Source of the DNA: a virus
DNA: 39,705 bases
Strand: one strand, 5' to 3'
IMG/VR virus record: IMGVR_UViG_3300007735_000715
Location: 1-39,705 of that record
The position numbers were made by a program, and so were the translations under genes. A model generated the notes under the pieces. That model did not search any database. It was not told the origin of the DNA and saw only the letters and a program-made list of their open reading frames with translations. Position 1 is the stretch's first letter. The number at the start of each line of letters is the position of its first letter. Below are positions 37,608-39,705 of the stretch, piece by piece.

Positions 37608-39125
37608 TTAGTATTGTCCTGCTGATGAGGTTCTGTTTAGATAGCCAGAGGCATAAGCACCCTTAGAGGCACCAGAGGCGCCAAGGAATCTATTCTGCTC
37701 ACGGGCTGCTAACTCTGCTAACTTGCGCTGCTCAGAGGCTAAGCCCTTTAGGTAGGCTCCTTCTGCTTCTGCTTGTGTATATCCAGCACCTTCAAGTTCG
37801 CCAAGTTTCATAGCGGTTGGTAATGCAGATGCAACCTTTGCATATCCAGTATTGGCTGCTGCCTCAGTTACTCCAAGTGCCGCTAAATCTTCTGCACTAA
37901 CTACATTAGTAATAAGTCCTTGACGTGCTGCAGCAGAACCAATCTGTGCTGCCTGAACCTTAGTTGTCAATCTTGTTTCTGTTTCCTTAGGGTCTAAGAA
38001 GTATGAAACTAAATCCTTATCAGTAACTGATGGATAGTAGGTTTGGAAAGTCTTAAGAATTTCTGGGCGGTTGTTAACTTCTTCAACTGCCATCTGAATT
38101 CTTTTCTTAACCTCAGTAGGTGCGATATCTGCGCCAATAAATGTAGCAAGTTTTGCCTGTTGATTTTCTCTTGAAGAACCAAGAACGTTACTAACACCAT
38201 AGGCAGCAAAGGCTTCCTGCATTTGATTTTCTAATTGTAGGTAAACATCTTCACTATAGACATTCTTACCTGCAGCACGGCGTGCTTCATTGCCAGCAAA
38301 ACGTGTTTGATATTCCTTTGTATTACGAAGTTTTAAAGTTGCTTCTGCAGATGGAGTGCCAGTAAGGATTAAATCCTTAACAGTTTTTGCCAGTTCGCCT
38401 AGTCCATACTTAGTAAATTCTGACTCAAGAATTGCATAAGCAGAACCACGTTCTAGTCTTAGACGCTCTGCTTCTTGGGCTGCCTGTAAATCTGCTGCAT
38501 ATCTAGTTGCTGCTGCGCCAGCATTGGCTGCTGCAAGATTTGCTGCATTAGCATCTGCTGCTGCTTTTGCTGCAGCATTGGCATCATTAGTTGATACCCA
38601 TGTATTAACAAATGCACTTAATTCTTCTGGACTATTAAACTTATATGTTTGACCAGTATTAGGGTCAGTCCAACTATATGTTTTGAATCCTTCAACAGTT
38701 ACTGAACCATCACTCCAAGTAACAGTCTCTGTTCCATCTGGATTCTTAACACGAGACTTTTCTGTTTTACCAGTAGGAGTAGGCGTAGGGGTTGGAGTTG
38801 GTGTTGGGGTTGGTGTTTTAGTTGGCGTAGGAGTTACTGCAGTTCCAGTAAATCCAGAGGCTGCATTAATACCAGCAAGGGTTGTTGTATTTACACCTGA
38901 ACCAGCAGCAAATGGGTTACTACCACCAGTGACACCACCAGCATAAGTATTGCTAGATGTTTTAGTTGGAGTTGTTGTAGGAAGATTAATTACTTGATTT
39001 GGTCTAATTACATTTAGGTTAGTAATCTGTGGATTAGCAGCAGCAATGGCTGCAACACTAGTTTTATTGGCAGCAGCAATTGCAGATAAGGTGTCACCCT
39101 TTTTAACTTTTACGGTATCAGCCAT
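37608..39125 (-). CDS. LysM-domain virion protein
   Basis: This 505-residue protein starts MADTVKVKKGDTLSAIAAAN, a LysM peptidoglycan-binding domain (residues 3-50). A flexible Ser/Thr/Gly-rich stretch follows, then an uninterrupted Thr-Pro run (TPTPTPTPTPTPTPTG, near 110-125). Next is a small beta segment (NPDGTETVTWSDGSVTVEGF) and a long helical C-terminal part (about 180-505). There is no signal peptide. In the virion, LysM could hold the particle or an ejected protein to the wall. Position between presumed ejection proteins and scaffold suggests an internal protein. Confidence 0.75.
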   Translation of the reverse strand: MADTVKVKKGDTLSAIAAANKTSVAAIAAANPQITNLNVIRPNQVINLPTTTPTKTSSNTYAGGVTGGSNPFAAGSGVNTTTLAGINAASGFTGTAVTPTPTKTPTPTPTPTPTPTPTGKTEKSRVKNPDGTETVTWSDGSVTVEGFKTYSWTDPNTGQTYKFNSPEELSAFVNTWVSTNDANAAAKAAADANAANLAAANAGAAATRYAADLQAAQEAERLRLERGSAYAILESEFTKYGLGELAKTVKDLILTGTPSAEATLKLRNTKEYQTRFAGNEARRAAGKNVYSEDVYLQLENQMQEAFAAYGVSNVLGSSRENQQAKLATFIGADIAPTEVKKRIQMAVEEVNNRPEILKTFQTYYPSVTDKDLVSYFLDPKETETRLTTKVQAAQIGSAAARQGLITNVVSAEDLAALGVTEAAANTGYAKVASALPTAMKLGELEGAGYTQAEAEGAYLKGLASEQRKLAELAAREQNRFLGASGASKGAYASGYLNRTSSAGQY

Positions 39126-39127
39126 TG

Positions 39128-39705
39128 TTATCCCTGCAATCCAAAGTCACGTAAAATTGATAGCGCAAAATTACCGACTTTCTCGTGGGCTTCGTCTGTG
39201 TATTGCCAATCTGGGTGCTGCATAGCAGCCATATCCATTTCCCAGAGTGTCTTCAATTCCCCTTTATCATTAAACATATTCTTCTGGAACCAAGGGTCCT
39301 TCATTGTCATATTAGCCTTTTGTAGTTTGGTACCAATACGAGTTACATATGGTTGATAAACGTCAGATACTGTTAGTCCTTGACGCATCAAGTTTCTAAC
39401 AGATTCAGGCTGACCAATCATTGCCTTTGTTTCAATTTCTTTCTTGATGGCAGCAAGACTGTCGCCCATATCTAAACGCTTCATCCAGCCATTGATATCG
39501 CCTTGGGTAAAATCTTTTTCTAGTTCAAACCCTTGCTTAACTGCGTAAGATTTAATGTCCTCAATGTTTTCAGCAATGTTACCTGTTGGCTTTAGAGGAT
39601 TAAACTTAATCTTTGTATTTAAGAAACGAGCAATGTAGGCTGTATTCTTTTCATTGGCTGAGTCGTATAACTCTTTAGCCCAAGTATCTAGTTCAGCATC
39701 AGTAA
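39128..39705 (-). CDS. Presumed virion protein, C-terminal part (gene wraps the contig ends)
   Basis: This is the continuation of the gene starting at 500. From the join it reads IAENIEDIKSYAVKQGFELE, DINGWMKRLDMGDSLAAIKK, and ends FALSILRDFGLQG at 39128. The part between 39579 and 39705 duplicates 1-127. Mostly helical, with no catalytic motif. It is followed 3 bases later by the LysM gene. See the entry for 1-500 for the complete product (316 residues). An ATG at 39484 is internal and not the true start. Confidence 0.85.
   Translation of the reverse strand, partial: TDAELDTWAKELYDSANEKNTAYIARFLNTKIKFNPLKPTGNIAENIEDIKSYAVKQGFELEKDFTQGDINGWMKRLDMGDSLAAIKKEIETKAMIGQPESVRNLMRQGLTVSDVYQPYVTRIGTKLQKANMTMKDPWFQKNMFNDKGELKTLWEMDMAAMQHPDWQYTDEAHEKVGNFALSILRDFGLQG
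39579..39705. repeat. Terminal direct repeat, right copy (circular contig overlap)
   Basis: Identical to bases 1-127. Removing one copy leaves a 39,578-bp circle in which the 316-residue gene is intact and in frame. Confidence 0.95.

Noticed and set aside
1-39705. CRISPR arrays, tRNA genes, insertion sequences, integrase and attachment sites
   Set aside because: Looked for by eye on both strands. No spaced direct repeats, cloverleaf candidates, transposase or integrase frames were seen. A tRNA scan would be needed to be certain.

Overview
The window is a complete, circularly permuted bacteriophage genome. Bases 1-127 are repeated exactly at 39579-39705, so the real circle is 39,578 bp. An open gene crosses the join in frame (500 down to 1, then 39578 down to 39128, 316 residues), which shows the molecule or its concatemer is closed here. 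The host is probably an actinobacterium. The evidence is a WhiB-family iron-sulfur regulator, a DUF4192-like protein, a DUF932 protein and several small proteins of the kind seen in actinophages. The AT-leaning composition would suit a low-GC freshwater actinobacterium, but that is inference. No integrase, repressor or partition gene was recognised, so a lytic lifestyle is likely.

The layout has two opposed transcription blocks. The minus-strand late block starts at the terminase (11797), runs left through position 1, wraps, and continues down to 23631. In order it holds: large terminase with an N-terminal helix-turn-helix, portal, a proteasome-beta-like Ntn hydrolase, two small conserved proteins, a giant 1725-residue virion protein, two further presumed virion proteins, a LysM protein, scaffold, N4-gp56-type major capsid protein, a run of nine small genes (several very lysine-rich), a glycosyltransferase-like protein, a head-tail connector candidate, tail fibres including two glycine-rich adhesin paralogues, a large tail protein, and the lysis cassette. 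No tail-tube, tape-measure or tail-chaperone genes were seen, so a short-tailed virion is most likely.

The plus-strand early block (12639-23530) holds a likely single-strand DNA-binding protein, many very small overlapping genes, a secreted transglycosylase-like protein, DUF4192 and DUF932 proteins, a RecB/Cas4-like nuclease, a RecA-fold helicase, a Holliday-junction-resolvase-like nuclease, a primase split over two frames, a DUF1599 protein, a sigma-like factor, several zinc ribbons and WhiB. No DNA polymerase was recognised. The blocks diverge from an 841-bp non-coding region (11798-12638) packed with inverted repeats, and converge on a bidirectional terminator (23550-23593).

The most unusual signals are four. 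First, the Ntn hydrolase in the slot after portal that usually holds a prohead protease. Second, a chain of hairpins at 17789-17969 whose last loop is complementary to the AAAGGAGACA Shine-Dalgarno motif shared by the early genes. Third, the split primase with its own strong internal ribosome binding site. Fourth, the dyad-rich divergent region.
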